A stretch of 64,000 nucleotides of DNA from DATKWD01 sp035529695 (GCA_035529695.1 DATKWD010000061.1:48535-112534), one strand, 5' to 3'. Shown: positions 34,819 through 43,596, numbered from the stretch's first letter. Notes: generated from the sequence alone by a model not told the origin. Made by a program: numbers and translations.

Positions 34819-36120
34819 TCAATCGGCGTCGGCCACCTCGGGATCGGCCTCGGCCTCTTCGGCAGCGTCGACGTCGGCGATTCCTGAGGCCTCCCCGTCC
34901 TCCGCGACCTCATCGGCGGCAGTGGCGGCAGTGGCTTCGTCCGCGTCGATGTCGGCCTCGGGCGTTGCCGCTGCATCCGGGGCCGGGGCCGGGGGCGGCG
35001 GGGCGTCGGCTCCATCCGGGGGCGCCTCGTCCCACGCGCTGGCGGGAATCGGATCACTGCCGTCCGCGGGCTGCCACATCTGCTCGCCGGTGTCGGCGTC
35101 GACGATCCACTCGCCCTGGGCCCACTCCTCACCTTGGTAGGCGGCTTCCTCGGCGATCTGCGTCTCGCTCTTGATGTCGACGTGCCAGCCGGTGAGTCGT
35201 GCGGCGAGACGGGCGTTCTGGCCCTCCTTGCCGATGGCGAGCGACAGCTGGTAATCGGGAACGATGACCTCGGCGGTCCCCGAGTCGGCGTGGAGGCGCA
35301 CCTCCTTGACCTTCGCGGGGGAGAGCGCCTTCATCACGAACTCGTACGGATCCTCGCTGAACGGGACGATGTCGATCTTCTCGCCGTGGAGTTCGTTGAC
35401 GACCATGCGAACCCGGGCACCCCGAGCTCCGACGCACGCGCCGACGGGGTCGACATTGCCGTCGTTCGACCACACGGCGATCTTCGTCCGGTGCCCGGGC
35501 TCGCGGGCGCACGCACGGATCTCGACGGTGCCGTCGGCGATCTCGGGGACCTCGAGCTTGAACAGCTCCAGCACGAGGCCGGGGTGGGTCCGGCTGACGA
35601 CGATCTGGGGACCCTTGGCGGTCTTGCGGACCTCGACGATGTACGCCTTGAGTCGGGAGTTGCCCTGGGGCCGTTCGTGCGGCACCTGTTCGGCCTGTGG
35701 CAGCAGTGCCTCGACCCGCCCGAGATCGAGGAGGGTGTAGCGGCTGTCGGATTGCTGGATGATGCCGGTGACGATGTCGCCCTCGCGGCCTGCGTACTCC
35801 TCGTACTTGAGCTCGCGCTCGGCTTCGCGGATCCGCTGGTTGAGGACCTGCTTGGCGGTCTGCGCTGCGATCCGACCGAAGTCGTCGGGGGTGACGTCGT
35901 ACTCGGGGCCGAAGGGTTCGCCTTCCTCATCGAGCTCTTGGGCGAAGACGCGGATGTCGAAGGTGGTGGGGTCGATCGTGACCCACGCGTACTCGTACGC
36001 ATCGGGCATGCGCTTGTACGCGGATTCGAGCGCGTCGGCGAGCGAGGCGAACAGCGTGTCGATCGAGAGACCCTTGTCTTCTGCGAGCATCTGCAGGGCT
36101 TCCATCATCTCGGTGCTCAT
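34819..36120 (-). CDS. nusA: Transcription termination/antitermination factor NusA
   Basis: NusA binds RNA polymerase and nascent RNA and modulates pausing, termination and antitermination. The 433-residue protein has the N-terminal RNAP-binding domain (1-125), an S1 domain (GDIVTGIIQQSDSRYTLLDLG), then KH1 (DPVGACVGARGARVRMVVNELHG) and KH2 (LAIGKEGQNARLAARLTGW). After residue 345 there is an acidic, Ala/Pro-rich tail, unlike the AR repeats of Escherichia coli. The ATG at 36120 overlaps the rimP stop (ATGA), excluding the longer upstream start. A hairpin with T-rich tail upstream of rimP may let NusA tune its own operon. Confidence 0.95.
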   Translation of the reverse strand: MSTEMMEALQMLAEDKGLSIDTLFASLADALESAYKRMPDAYEYAWVTIDPTTFDIRVFAQELDEEGEPFGPEYDVTPDDFGRIAAQTAKQVLNQRIREAERELKYEEYAGREGDIVTGIIQQSDSRYTLLDLGRVEALLPQAEQVPHERPQGNSRLKAYIVEVRKTAKGPQIVVSRTHPGLVLELFKLEVPEIADGTVEIRACAREPGHRTKIAVWSNDGNVDPVGACVGARGARVRMVVNELHGEKIDIVPFSEDPYEFVMKALSPAKVKEVRLHADSGTAEVIVPDYQLSLAIGKEGQNARLAARLTGWHVDIKSETQIAEEAAYQGEEWAQGEWIVDADTGEQMWQPADGSDPIPASAWDEAPPDGADAPPPPAPAPDAAATPEADIDADEATAATAADEVAEDGEASGIADVDAAEEAEADPEVADAD

Positions 36121-36626
36121 GTCGTTGCCTTTCGGTGACTTGTTGCGGAAGTGGATCGGGATCCGGGCTTTTCGCCGCGCTCCCATACGAAGACGGTGCG
36201 GGCTTTCTGGACTGCGTCGATCGGGAACCGGATGATCGGATTCCCGTCGTCTGGCTCGACCGTGACGAGCTCGCCGTCGACCGCCGCGAGGGTTCCCTTC
36301 ACCCTGCGGGCGCCGTCGATCTTGGTGGTGAGCCGCACGGTGATGACTTCGCCAACGGCGCCGGCGAAGTGCTCAGCGGTGCGGAGTGGCCGCTCGAGCC
36401 CCGGGCTCGACACCTCGAGGGTGTAGGCCCCGCTCATCACGTCGGCCTCGTCGAATGCGGCCGAGATGTCGCGTGAGATCGCCGTGATCAGGTCGAGATC
36501 GACGCCACGCTCGTGATCGACCAGGACCCGCACGGTGCCGGACTCACGCGTGAGGTCGTACAAGACGGCGCCGGCGTCGGCGACCAGAGGATCGACGAGG
36601 TCGACCAGGGCATCGGTGCCAGCCAT
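36117..36626 (-). CDS. rimP: Ribosome maturation factor RimP
   Basis: RimP acts in 30S subunit maturation. The 169-residue protein shows the N-terminal domain pattern ALVDLVDPLVADAGAVLYDLTRESGTVRVLVD, DLDLITAISRDISAAFDEAD and the diagnostic YTLEVSSPGLERPL, followed by the SH3-like domain. I chose the ATG at 36626 since GAGGAGG stands 6 nt before it; 16 codons upstream would place translation within the terminator-like hairpin. The end overlaps nusA (ATGA). First gene of rimP-nusA-infB, with a regulated-looking leader. Confidence 0.94.
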   Translation of the reverse strand: MAGTDALVDLVDPLVADAGAVLYDLTRESGTVRVLVDHERGVDLDLITAISRDISAAFDEADVMSGAYTLEVSSPGLERPLRTAEHFAGAVGEVITVRLTTKIDGARRVKGTLAAVDGELVTVEPDDGNPIIRFPIDAVQKARTVFVWERGEKPGSRSTSATSHRKATT

Positions 36627-36640
36627 GACGAACCTCCTCG

Positions 36641-36675
36641 GGCGAAAGAAAAGACGTGGGTCGAAACGACCCACG
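36641..36675 (-). terminator. Terminator-like hairpin (candidate attenuator) in the rimP leader
   Basis: CGTGGGTCG and CGACCCACG form a perfect 9-bp stem with a 3-nt loop (36655-36675). On the minus strand the tail TCTTTTCTTT follows directly. It has the form of an intrinsic terminator yet stands between the rimP promoter and the rimP Shine-Dalgarno (36633-36639), not after a gene. Confidence 0.72.
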
Positions 36676-36712
36676 CCTCAGCGGACAAACCACAAATTGG
36701 CGAAGCAAGGCG

Positions 36713-36718
36713 ATGCTA
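36713..36718 (-). promoter_or_regulatory. -10 box for rimP-nusA-infB
   Basis: TAGCAT, identical to the rpsO box, predicts a start near 36706 and an 80-nt leader. Leader bases CGCCT (36708-36712) can pair with AGGCG (36674-36678), which touches the base of the hairpin and could be a weak antiterminator. Confidence 0.45.
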
Positions 36719-36785
36719 GCCCAGCCGGCGGGCGGACACACCAACACCTCACCCCTCGGCGGCCTCCGCGGCCCGGATGGACTGA

Positions 36786-38198
36786 TCAGTAGCTGCGTGC
36801 CACGAACGCAAGGGCTTCGGGGTCGTCCTCCCCGAACGGCAGCGACCCGTCCGCGCGTCGGAGGCAGCGAACCGTGACCGCATCACGGCCGAGGATCTCC
36901 TCGCCTTCGACCCCGACGTCGCGCCACGGCAGCACGGCGAAGCCGGTCTGAGCCGCCTCGACGGCCTCGGCCAGCGTCGAGACCTCGACGGTGGCCGCGT
37001 CGCGCCGTTCGGTCGCCTCGGCCAGCAAGGAGTCCTGGACGGCGGTGAGGAGACCAGGGACCTCGGCAGCAACCGATCCCAGCGGCATCTCGGCCTTGTC
37101 GCCTGAATCCCGACGGGCGACGACCACCTTGCCTTCAGCGAGGTCGCGTGGACCGAGTTCGATGCGCAGCGGAACGCCCTTGAGCTCCCACTCGGTGGCG
37201 CGTCGACCGAAGCTGGTGTCGACGCGACCGTCGACCTTCACCCGAACGCCCTTCGCGCGGAGGTCCGTGGCGAGCCGTTCGGCCGCCTCACCGACTCCGT
37301 CGGTGTCACGCACGACGAGCAGGACGACCTGGATCGGGGCGAGGCGAGGTGGGATTCGGAGTCCCTTGTCATCACCGTGGGCCATCACGAGTCCGCCGAC
37401 CATTCGGGTCGAGACCCCCCACGACGTCGTCCAGGCCAGCTGTTGTTCGCCGCTGCTGTCGAGGAACCGCATGTCGAACACCTTGGCGAAGTTCTGGCCG
37501 AGCTCGTGGCTGGTGCCCATCTGGAGGGCCTTGCCGTCACGCATCATCGCCTCACACGTCATCGTGTTGGTGGCACCGGCGAATCGCTCGGTGGCGGTTT
37601 TGCGGCCGACGTACAGCGGCATGGCCATGACGTCGGTCATGAACGCGGCGTAGACGTCGCGCAGGATCCGCTCGGCGTAGGCCGACGCATCGGTCTCGGA
37701 TTCGTGGGCTGTGTGGCCCTCCTGCCAGAGGAACTCGCTGGTCCGTAGGAACAAGCGGGGACGCAGCTCCCACCGAACGACGTTTGCCCACTGGTTGAGC
37801 AGCATCGGCAGATCTCGATAGCTCTGGATCCACTTCGCCATGTACTCGCCGATGACGGTCTCGCTCGTGGGTCGAACCACGACCGATTCCTCGAGTTCCT
37901 TGCCGCCGGCATGAGTGACGACGGCCAGCTCCGGGCTGAAGCCCTCGACGTGCTCGGCCTCCCGGTGGAAGTACGACTCGGGGATGAAGAGCGGGAAGTA
38001 GGCGTTCTCGGCCCCGGCGTCCTTGATGCGATCATCGACCTCCGCCTGCATTCGCTCCCACAGGGAGTAGCCGTACGGTCGGATCACGATCGTGCCGCGC
38101 ACCGGCCCGTTCTCGGCCAGCTCGGCCTTGTTGCAGACGTCCTGATACCAGCGAGGAAAGTCGTCCGTCTGGGGAGTGAGCACCGGTTGCTTGGCCAT
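36786..38198 (-). CDS. proS: Prolyl-tRNA synthetase, archaeal/eukaryal type
   Basis: ProRS charges tRNA-Pro. This 470-residue class II enzyme is the short archaeal/eukaryal type: it lacks the inserted editing domain of most bacterial ProRS and ends in the typical C-terminal Tyr (ARSY). Class II motifs are visible: motif 1 around GTIVIRPYGYSLWERMQ, motif 2 in WANVVRWELRPRLFLRTSEFLWQEGHTAHE, and motif 3 in the GVSTRMVGGLVMAHGDDKGLRIPP stretch. The anticodon-binding domain follows from about residue 285. TAGGCT lies 9 nt before the ATG at 38198. It sits between ispG and rimP, the usual actinobacterial place for proS. Confidence 0.95.
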   Translation of the reverse strand: MAKQPVLTPQTDDFPRWYQDVCNKAELAENGPVRGTIVIRPYGYSLWERMQAEVDDRIKDAGAENAYFPLFIPESYFHREAEHVEGFSPELAVVTHAGGKELEESVVVRPTSETVIGEYMAKWIQSYRDLPMLLNQWANVVRWELRPRLFLRTSEFLWQEGHTAHESETDASAYAERILRDVYAAFMTDVMAMPLYVGRKTATERFAGATNTMTCEAMMRDGKALQMGTSHELGQNFAKVFDMRFLDSSGEQQLAWTTSWGVSTRMVGGLVMAHGDDKGLRIPPRLAPIQVVLLVVRDTDGVGEAAERLATDLRAKGVRVKVDGRVDTSFGRRATEWELKGVPLRIELGPRDLAEGKVVVARRDSGDKAEMPLGSVAAEVPGLLTAVQDSLLAEATERRDAATVEVSTLAEAVEAAQTGFAVLPWRDVGVEGEEILGRDAVTVRCLRRADGSLPFGEDDPEALAFVARSY

Positions 38199-38207
38199 GG
38201 AGCGCTG

Positions 38208-38213
38208 AGCCTA
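38208..38213 (-). promoter_or_regulatory. -10 box for proS
   Basis: TAGGCT ends 9 nt before the ATG at 38198. Confidence 0.5.
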
Positions 38214-38247
38214 GAACGGCTCCCCCACTGATCTGGAGTGCGTTTCG

Positions 38248-39471
38248 CTACTTCCGGCGGATCTCGGCGATGTGGGCGAGGCTGTCGTTGACGTCGTCGC
38301 CCTGCTCGACCAGGAGGCGCTGACGGTCCTTCTCGGCCTCACGCGCCGCCTTCTCGAGATCGACGCGTGCCAGCGCGGCATCGACCCCGTGCTCGGCGAT
38401 GTACTCGGCCCACTCGACGAGCGTGTCGACCATCTCGTCTTCGGGGACCACCGCCGCGTTCTGCCCCTTGACGAAGAGATGCCCCCGTTTGTTGCCCGCG
38501 GCGATGCCGAGATCCGCGTCGCGCGCTTCGCCCGGCCCGTTGACCACGCAGCCCATGACGGCCACCTGGAGCGGGATCTCGCGATCGCCGAACGCCTCCT
38601 GGGCCTGCTGGGCGATGGCGAACACATCGATCTCGGCCCGTCCGCAGCTGGGGCACGCGATGAGATCGATGTTCTTGCGTTCTCGCAGCCCCAGGGCCTC
38701 GAGGAGCTGACGTCCCGCCCGCGCCTCTTCGACCGGGTCGGCCGTGAGTGAGTAGCGGATGGTGTCGCCGATGCCCTCGCTGAGCAACGTGGCGATGCCT
38801 GCGGTGGCCTTGATCAGACCTGCGGGCGGCGGGCCCGCCTCGGTGACCCCGAGGTGCAGCGGGTGATCGGTGACATCGGCGAGTTGGCGGTAGGCCTCGA
38901 TCATCAGCGGCACGCTCGATGCCTTGACCGAGATCTTGATGTCGGTGAAACCGACCTCGTCGAAGTAGGCGATCTCCTGCAACGCAGACTCGACCATTGC
39001 CTCGGGTGTCACCTTGCCGCCGTACTTCTCGTAGAGCTCGGGGTCGAGTGACCCGCCGTTGACTCCTATTCGGATCGGGACGTTGCGGTCCTTCGCCTCG
39101 GCAGCCACGGCCTTGATGTGCTCAGGCTTGCGGATGTTGCCCGGGTTGAGCCGGAGGCAGTGCACGCCGGCTTCGAGCGCCTCGAGCGCCCTGCGGTACT
39201 GATGATGGATGTCGGCGACGATCGGCACCGGTGAGCGAGGGACGATCTGGGCGAGGCCCTCTGCGGCCTCGCGCTCGTTGCAGGTGCAGCGCACGATGTC
39301 GGCGCCTGCGGCGGCGAGCGCATAGATCTGCTGCAGGGTGCCCTCGACGTCGGCGGTCTTGGTCACCGTCATCGACTGCACGGTGATGGGGGCGTCGCCG
39401 CCGACAGGCACCTTGCCGACGTGGATCTGCCGGGTCTTGTGGCGCTCGAAGGAGGTCTGACCGATCTCCAT
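38248..39471 (-). CDS. ispG: 4-hydroxy-3-methylbut-2-enyl-diphosphate synthase
   Basis: IspG (GcpE) converts methylerythritol cyclodiphosphate to HMBPP, the penultimate MEP-pathway step. The 407-residue protein has the TIM-barrel domain (PITVQSMTVTKTADVEGTL, VADIHHQYRRALEA, LRLNPGNI) and the C-terminal 4Fe-4S domain with ACPSCGR and MGCVVNGPGEARDADLGIA, giving three cluster Cys and the Glu ligand. Its ATG shares one base with the rseP stop (TGATG). The dxr-rseP-ispG operon joins two MEP-pathway enzymes to a membrane protease, a widespread arrangement. The electron donor, flavodoxin or ferredoxin, is not encoded here. Confidence 0.96.
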   Translation of the reverse strand: MEIGQTSFERHKTRQIHVGKVPVGGDAPITVQSMTVTKTADVEGTLQQIYALAAAGADIVRCTCNEREAAEGLAQIVPRSPVPIVADIHHQYRRALEALEAGVHCLRLNPGNIRKPEHIKAVAAEAKDRNVPIRIGVNGGSLDPELYEKYGGKVTPEAMVESALQEIAYFDEVGFTDIKISVKASSVPLMIEAYRQLADVTDHPLHLGVTEAGPPPAGLIKATAGIATLLSEGIGDTIRYSLTADPVEEARAGRQLLEALGLRERKNIDLIACPSCGRAEIDVFAIAQQAQEAFGDREIPLQVAVMGCVVNGPGEARDADLGIAAGNKRGHLFVKGQNAAVVPEDEMVDTLVEWAEYIAEHGVDAALARVDLEKAAREAEKDRQRLLVEQGDDVNDSLAHIAEIRRK

Positions 39472-40826
39472 CAGTTGATGGGCTGCGCGACGTCGAGGTA
39501 GAGACTCGTCACACCGATCAGGACGACGAACATGACCACGGCGTAGGTGAGGGGCAGCAGCTTCCCGACGTCCGCGAAGTAGCGACGCTCCTTGGTCGAA
39601 CGGATGCGCTCATAGGTCGCGATGGCGACGTGGCCACCGTCGAACGGGAGCAATGGAATCAGGTTGAAGATCCCGACGAACACATTGATCGAGATCAGGA
39701 AGAAGGCCGCGCCTTCCCATCCCGACTCGAAGAGGTCGGCTCCGAGGCGGACCGCGCCGTAGATCGACAGGAGCCGGTCCTCGGCCGGGTTCTCGTCGGC
39801 CACCGTGGCGGTGGTGGTGGGGGTCGAACCGGGAGCCGGGGTGGCGGTGTCCTCGGGCGTGACCTTTCCGAAGAAGTTCCCCAGGGTCCCTGGCGTGAAG
39901 AAGTCGGCGAGGGCGACCGTGCTCTCCCTCATCAGGAAGCCGAAGTCGCTGAATGTCGTCGGGATCGCCTCGATGGGCCCGTTGTCGACCGCCGGAATGT
40001 CGAGTCCGATCCCCAGGAACCCGGCGGACGGGTCCTCTTCGCGAACCCCCAGGGTCGTGACGAGCGTGAGCGTCTCGCCGTCGCGGAGCACCGTGAGGCT
40101 CACCGGCTCGCCTGGCCGGTCGACGACGTAGGCGCTGAGGTCATCGAAGGTCGCGATGTCGTTGCCGGAGATGTCGACGACCCGGTCACCGTCCTGGAGT
40201 CCGGCGTCGTCGGCCGCGGTGCCTTCGCCGACTCGACTGACCACCCACGACTCGTCGGTCCGGCTGTCGCTCGAGGCGGCCTCGATCGACCCGCCGCTGA
40301 CCGACGAGAAGGTGAGCACGATCCAGATCAGCACCAACGCCTGGAGGAAGTGCATCGTCGAGCCCGCAACGGCGACCGAGAGGCGCCGCGGGTACGACTT
40401 CTGGCGATACGTACGCGCCTCGTCCTCGGGTGGGACCTCTTCGAGGTTGTGCATTCCGATGATGCGGACGTAGGCGCCGGCAGGAATCCCCTTCAGCCCG
40501 TACTCGGTCTCGCCCCTGCGGAACGACCAGATCTTGGGCCCGAAGCCGATGAAGAACTCGGTGACCTTCATCCCCGCCGACTTGGCGGTGAGGTAGTGAC
40601 CGAGTTCGTGGAGGAAGATCATGACGATCACCGCGAGCACGGTGAACACGATCGACAGCCGGAAGGCGAATCCCAGGGCGAAGGTGGCGGCGATCACCAG
40701 ACCGAGTCGCCACGCGCCACCGGCGATCTCGCCTCGGGGTTCGGTGGGGGCCGGCCCGCTGCGATTCGAACGCTCCGGCGCAGTGGCGGCCGATGCGTTC
40801 GGTGTCTCCTCGACGATGTCGGTCAC
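39471..40826 (-). CDS. rseP: Site-2 protease RseP family
   Basis: RseP-type M50 metalloproteases cut transmembrane segments of anti-sigma factors and other substrates. The 451-residue protein has a 40-residue polar N-terminus, then a membrane helix carrying the zinc motif H73-E-L-G-H77, a PDZ domain (AADDAGLQDGDRVVDISGNDIATFDDLSAYV), and near the C-terminus the third ligand region FNLIPLLPFDGGH. A loop of about 30 residues rich in Thr and Pro (TPAPGSTPTTTATV) precedes the last helices. Start overlaps dxr stop (ATGA). In Actinobacteria it participates in regulated intramembrane proteolysis; no anti-sigma gene is in this window. Confidence 0.95.
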   Translation of the reverse strand: MTDIVEETPNASAATAPERSNRSGPAPTEPRGEIAGGAWRLGLVIAATFALGFAFRLSIVFTVLAVIVMIFLHELGHYLTAKSAGMKVTEFFIGFGPKIWSFRRGETEYGLKGIPAGAYVRIIGMHNLEEVPPEDEARTYRQKSYPRRLSVAVAGSTMHFLQALVLIWIVLTFSSVSGGSIEAASSDSRTDESWVVSRVGEGTAADDAGLQDGDRVVDISGNDIATFDDLSAYVVDRPGEPVSLTVLRDGETLTLVTTLGVREEDPSAGFLGIGLDIPAVDNGPIEAIPTTFSDFGFLMRESTVALADFFTPGTLGNFFGKVTPEDTATPAPGSTPTTTATVADENPAEDRLLSIYGAVRLGADLFESGWEGAAFFLISINVFVGIFNLIPLLPFDGGHVAIATYERIRSTKERRYFADVGKLLPLTYAVVMFVVLIGVTSLYLDVAQPIN

Positions 40827-41977
40827 AGAAGTCTCTTCTCGATGAGCTGGTGGGTGCAGGATCGGGCCCGTTGATCAGTCTCGATCACGACGGCGATCGA
40901 CGTGGCTGGAGTTCCATCATGCACGTCGAGGACCTCGGAAAGCACCGCGGGGATGTCGATCCACCGAATTCTGCCCTCGAGGAAGGCCTCGACGGCCACC
41001 TCGTTGGCGGCGTTGAGCCAGGCCGGCGCGGTGCCCGCGCGTCGACCAGCTTCGTAGGCCAGCCCGAGACACCCGAACGCATCGTGATCGGGAGGCTCGA
41101 AATCGAGTCGGGCCAACTGCGCCCAGTCGATGGCGCCGAACGCGACGGCGCTGCGATCCGGCCACGCCAGGGCGTACGCGATCGGCAGGCGCATGTCGGG
41201 CATCGACAACTGGGCGATCGTCGCGCCGTCGGAATAGGTGACCATCGAATGGATCACCGACTGCGGGTGGACGACCACGTCGATGTCGTCGTATGCCGTT
41301 CCGAACAGCTCGTGGGCCTCGATCACCTCGAGGCCCTTGTTCATCAGCGTCGAGCTGTCGATGGTGATCTTGGGGCCCATGCTCCACGTGGGGTGGGCCA
41401 GGGCATCGTCGATCGTCACCTCACTCAGGTCATCGAGACTCCGACCTCGAAACGGGCCACCGCTGGCCGTGAGCACGACCCGGTCGATGCGGACGTCGTT
41501 GTCGTTGGCTCGGAGGCACTGATGGATCGCACAGTGTTCGGAATCGACGGGGACCAGCTCGGCCCCGGGGGTCTTTCGCGCCACCTGGACGACCGGACCG
41601 GCGGCGATCAACGATTCCTTGTTCGCGAGCGCCAGTCGCTTCCCGGCTTCGAGGGTCGCCATCGTGACGGCGAGGCCGTCGAATCCGACCACGCCGTTGA
41701 CGACGGTGTCGGCCTCGGTCGCGAAGCTGGCCAGCGCACCGACGCCGGCGCGGACCTCGATCCCCGGTGGCACCCGCTCGACGAGTTCGGCGGCTCGGGT
41801 CTCGTCCGCGATGGCGACGATCTTCGGGCGATGCCGCACGGCCTGAGCAACCAGCGCATCGACCGACGACCCGGCACCGATGGCGACCAGATCGAAACGA
41901 GGATCCTCGGCCTCGAGCACGTCGAGGGTCTGCGTGCCGATCGAGCCGGTGGACCCCGCGATCGCAACCGTGCTCAT
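40823..41977 (-). CDS. dxr: 1-deoxy-D-xylulose 5-phosphate reductoisomerase
   Basis: DXR makes methylerythritol 4-phosphate from DXP with NADPH. The 384-residue protein begins MSTVAIAGSTGSIGTQTLDVL, the GSTGSIG cofactor site. KRLALANKESLIAAG and VDSEHCAIHQCL hold the Lys, Asp and Glu of the active site; ASGGPFRG and NPTWSMG-like HPTWSMGPKITIDSSTLMNKGLEVIEAHELFG complete it. I use the ATG at 41977: TAGGCT stands 8 nt upstream, and the long upstream frame is antisense to cdsA coding. Its stop overlaps rseP (ATGA). Confidence 0.96.
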   Translation of the reverse strand: MSTVAIAGSTGSIGTQTLDVLEAEDPRFDLVAIGAGSSVDALVAQAVRHRPKIVAIADETRAAELVERVPPGIEVRAGVGALASFATEADTVVNGVVGFDGLAVTMATLEAGKRLALANKESLIAAGPVVQVARKTPGAELVPVDSEHCAIHQCLRANDNDVRIDRVVLTASGGPFRGRSLDDLSEVTIDDALAHPTWSMGPKITIDSSTLMNKGLEVIEAHELFGTAYDDIDVVVHPQSVIHSMVTYSDGATIAQLSMPDMRLPIAYALAWPDRSAVAFGAIDWAQLARLDFEPPDHDAFGCLGLAYEAGRRAGTAPAWLNAANEVAVEAFLEGRIRWIDIPAVLSEVLDVHDGTPATSIAVVIETDQRARSCTHQLIEKRLL

Positions 41978-41985
41978 GACCACCG

Positions 41986-41991
41986 AGCCTA
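41986..41991 (-). promoter_or_regulatory. -10 box for dxr-rseP-ispG
   Basis: TAGGCT ends 8 nt before the ATG at 41977, in the 68-nt gap after cdsA; predicts a leaderless MEP operon mRNA. Confidence 0.5.
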
Positions 41992-42045
41992 CGACGACCA
42001 GCCGGCCCGACCACCCCAGCGCCCGAAGCGAGTGACGACGACGAT

Positions 42046-43596
42046 CTAGATGAAGAAGTCGCTGACCCGGGCCAGGTAGTACACGCTCGGCAACACGAAC
42101 AGCAGCGCGTCGAAGCGGTCGAGCAGACCACCGTGGCCGGGGAGCAGGGTTCCCATGTCCTTGATCCCGAGGTCGCGCTTGATCACCGACTGACACAGGT
42201 CGCCGAGCGGCGCAGCGAGCGCAACCACGAGGCCGAGCTTGATGGCGGCGCCGCCACCGTCCCAGGGGGCGAAGCCGGGCACGAAGCCCGCGACGAACAC
42301 GGCGACGACGAAGGCGACGATCATGCCTCCGATGAGGCCTTCCCAGGTCTTGTTGGGACTGGCGGCCGAGAGCGGGTACTTCCCGGCGTTCCTGCCGACG
42401 AAGAGGCCGCCGACGTCGTAGCCGACGGTAGCGATGATCGCGCCGATCAACAGCCCGACGCCGTCGGGCGCCGAGAGCATCAGCGCCGCGAACGAACCGA
42501 ACATGCCGATCCAGAGCACCCCGAAGAGCGTCACGCCGAGATTGGCGGTCGGTCGCTTCCCGCCTGCGCCCACCAGGTACCAGACGAGTCCGACGACGGT
42601 GGTCAGGAACAACACGGCTGGGATCGCCGCCTCGCCCCGGTGATAGGAGGCCAGGACCATGGCAGGAATGGCCACGACCCCGACCAGCGTGGGCGGCTCG
42701 TACCCCGCCCGTTGGACAGCCGCGAAGAACTCGACGCCGCACATCGCCACCACCGCGAACACCAGGACGATGCCACCGACCGGACCGACCGCGAACAGCG
42801 CCAGCGCAACCGCGGCGAAGACGAGCCCCACCCCGACCGCCTGCCCCATGTTCCGACCACCACTGTCGGGTCCGCGCCCGACCTTGTCGGCCGAAGTGCG
42901 GCGGGCGGTCCCGATCACGACCGGGTCGTCGTCTTCGTCGTCGTACGCGTCGTCGTACTCGTCGTCGTACTCGGCGTACTCGTCGTACTCGTCGTCGTCG
43001 TAGTAGGCGCCGTCGTCGTACACGTCCACGTCGTCCGCGCCGCTGTCACCGGCAGCAGCGAATACGGAGCGACCCTGCTCGGGCTCGTCGATGTCGGAGA
43101 AGGAGAAGAAGTCGGAGTCCGATGGTCGGTCGGAGTCGTCGAGCGCTCCGAGGCGCTGCTCGGCGTCGTGGCCCAGGACCCTCACGTCGTCGAGGTCGTC
43201 GTCGAAGTCGTCACCGGAGTCGCGCCAGCGGGGGGCGGAGCCGGTGAAACTGGCCCATTCGTCGTCGGCGGTCTCGGTGTCATCGTCTCGGCGCAGCACC
43301 GCCGGGACCTCGCCGGTGGCCGGCTCGGTCCAGTGAGGAAGGTCCACTCGATCGTCGATGAGTGACGGACGAGGCACATCTTCGGGTGATGCCATGTTGC
43401 TGAGCGGGAACGAAACCGTGGGCGGCGGACCGTCGTAGGGCTGCTCGGCCGGCCGGTCGCCGGGCTTGCGGTCGTCCGCGGTGAGACGGCGCGCGACATC
43501 GTCACGGCCGAGCGCTTCGGCCGCTTCGTCGGCTCCGATCAGACGCACCCCCTCGGTCGGGGGCTTCTCATCGTTGTTCGTCTCGTCGTCGGACAC
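42046..43596 (-). CDS. cdsA: Phosphatidate cytidylyltransferase with long acidic N-terminal extension
   Basis: CdsA makes CDP-diacylglycerol from CTP and phosphatidic acid, the precursor for PgsA. The C-terminal 265 residues are a normal CdsA with about eight hydrophobic helices and the complete signature SVIKRDLGIKDMGTLLPGHG followed by GLLDRFD. Ahead of it are about 250 polar, acidic, probably disordered residues; 189-224 consist almost only of Asp, Glu and Tyr (DEYDEYAEYDDEYDD). Typical bacterial CdsA has under 300 residues in total. The GTG at 43596 has AAGGAG 5 nt upstream, so the extension seems to be translated. It sits between frr and dxr as usual. Confidence 0.94.
   Translation of the reverse strand: MSDDETNNDEKPPTEGVRLIGADEAAEALGRDDVARRLTADDRKPGDRPAEQPYDGPPPTVSFPLSNMASPEDVPRPSLIDDRVDLPHWTEPATGEVPAVLRRDDDTETADDEWASFTGSAPRWRDSGDDFDDDLDDVRVLGHDAEQRLGALDDSDRPSDSDFFSFSDIDEPEQGRSVFAAAGDSGADDVDVYDDGAYYDDDEYDEYAEYDDEYDDAYDDEDDDPVVIGTARRTSADKVGRGPDSGGRNMGQAVGVGLVFAAVALALFAVGPVGGIVLVFAVVAMCGVEFFAAVQRAGYEPPTLVGVVAIPAMVLASYHRGEAAIPAVLFLTTVVGLVWYLVGAGGKRPTANLGVTLFGVLWIGMFGSFAALMLSAPDGVGLLIGAIIATVGYDVGGLFVGRNAGKYPLSAASPNKTWEGLIGGMIVAFVVAVFVAGFVPGFAPWDGGGAAIKLGLVVALAAPLGDLCQSVIKRDLGIKDMGTLLPGHGGLLDRFDALLFVLPSVYYLARVSDFFI

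Noticed and set aside
32541..35174. An 877-codon open frame on the plus strand opposite infB and the nusA end
   Set aside because: High-GC antisense frame; translation is low-complexity and has no family motif, while infB on the minus strand is unmistakable.
42925..43029. Repeated GTCGTCGTACTC-like units resembling a short repeat array or CRISPR
   Set aside because: They lie in frame in cdsA and encode Asp/Glu/Tyr codons; units are short, without unique spacers.
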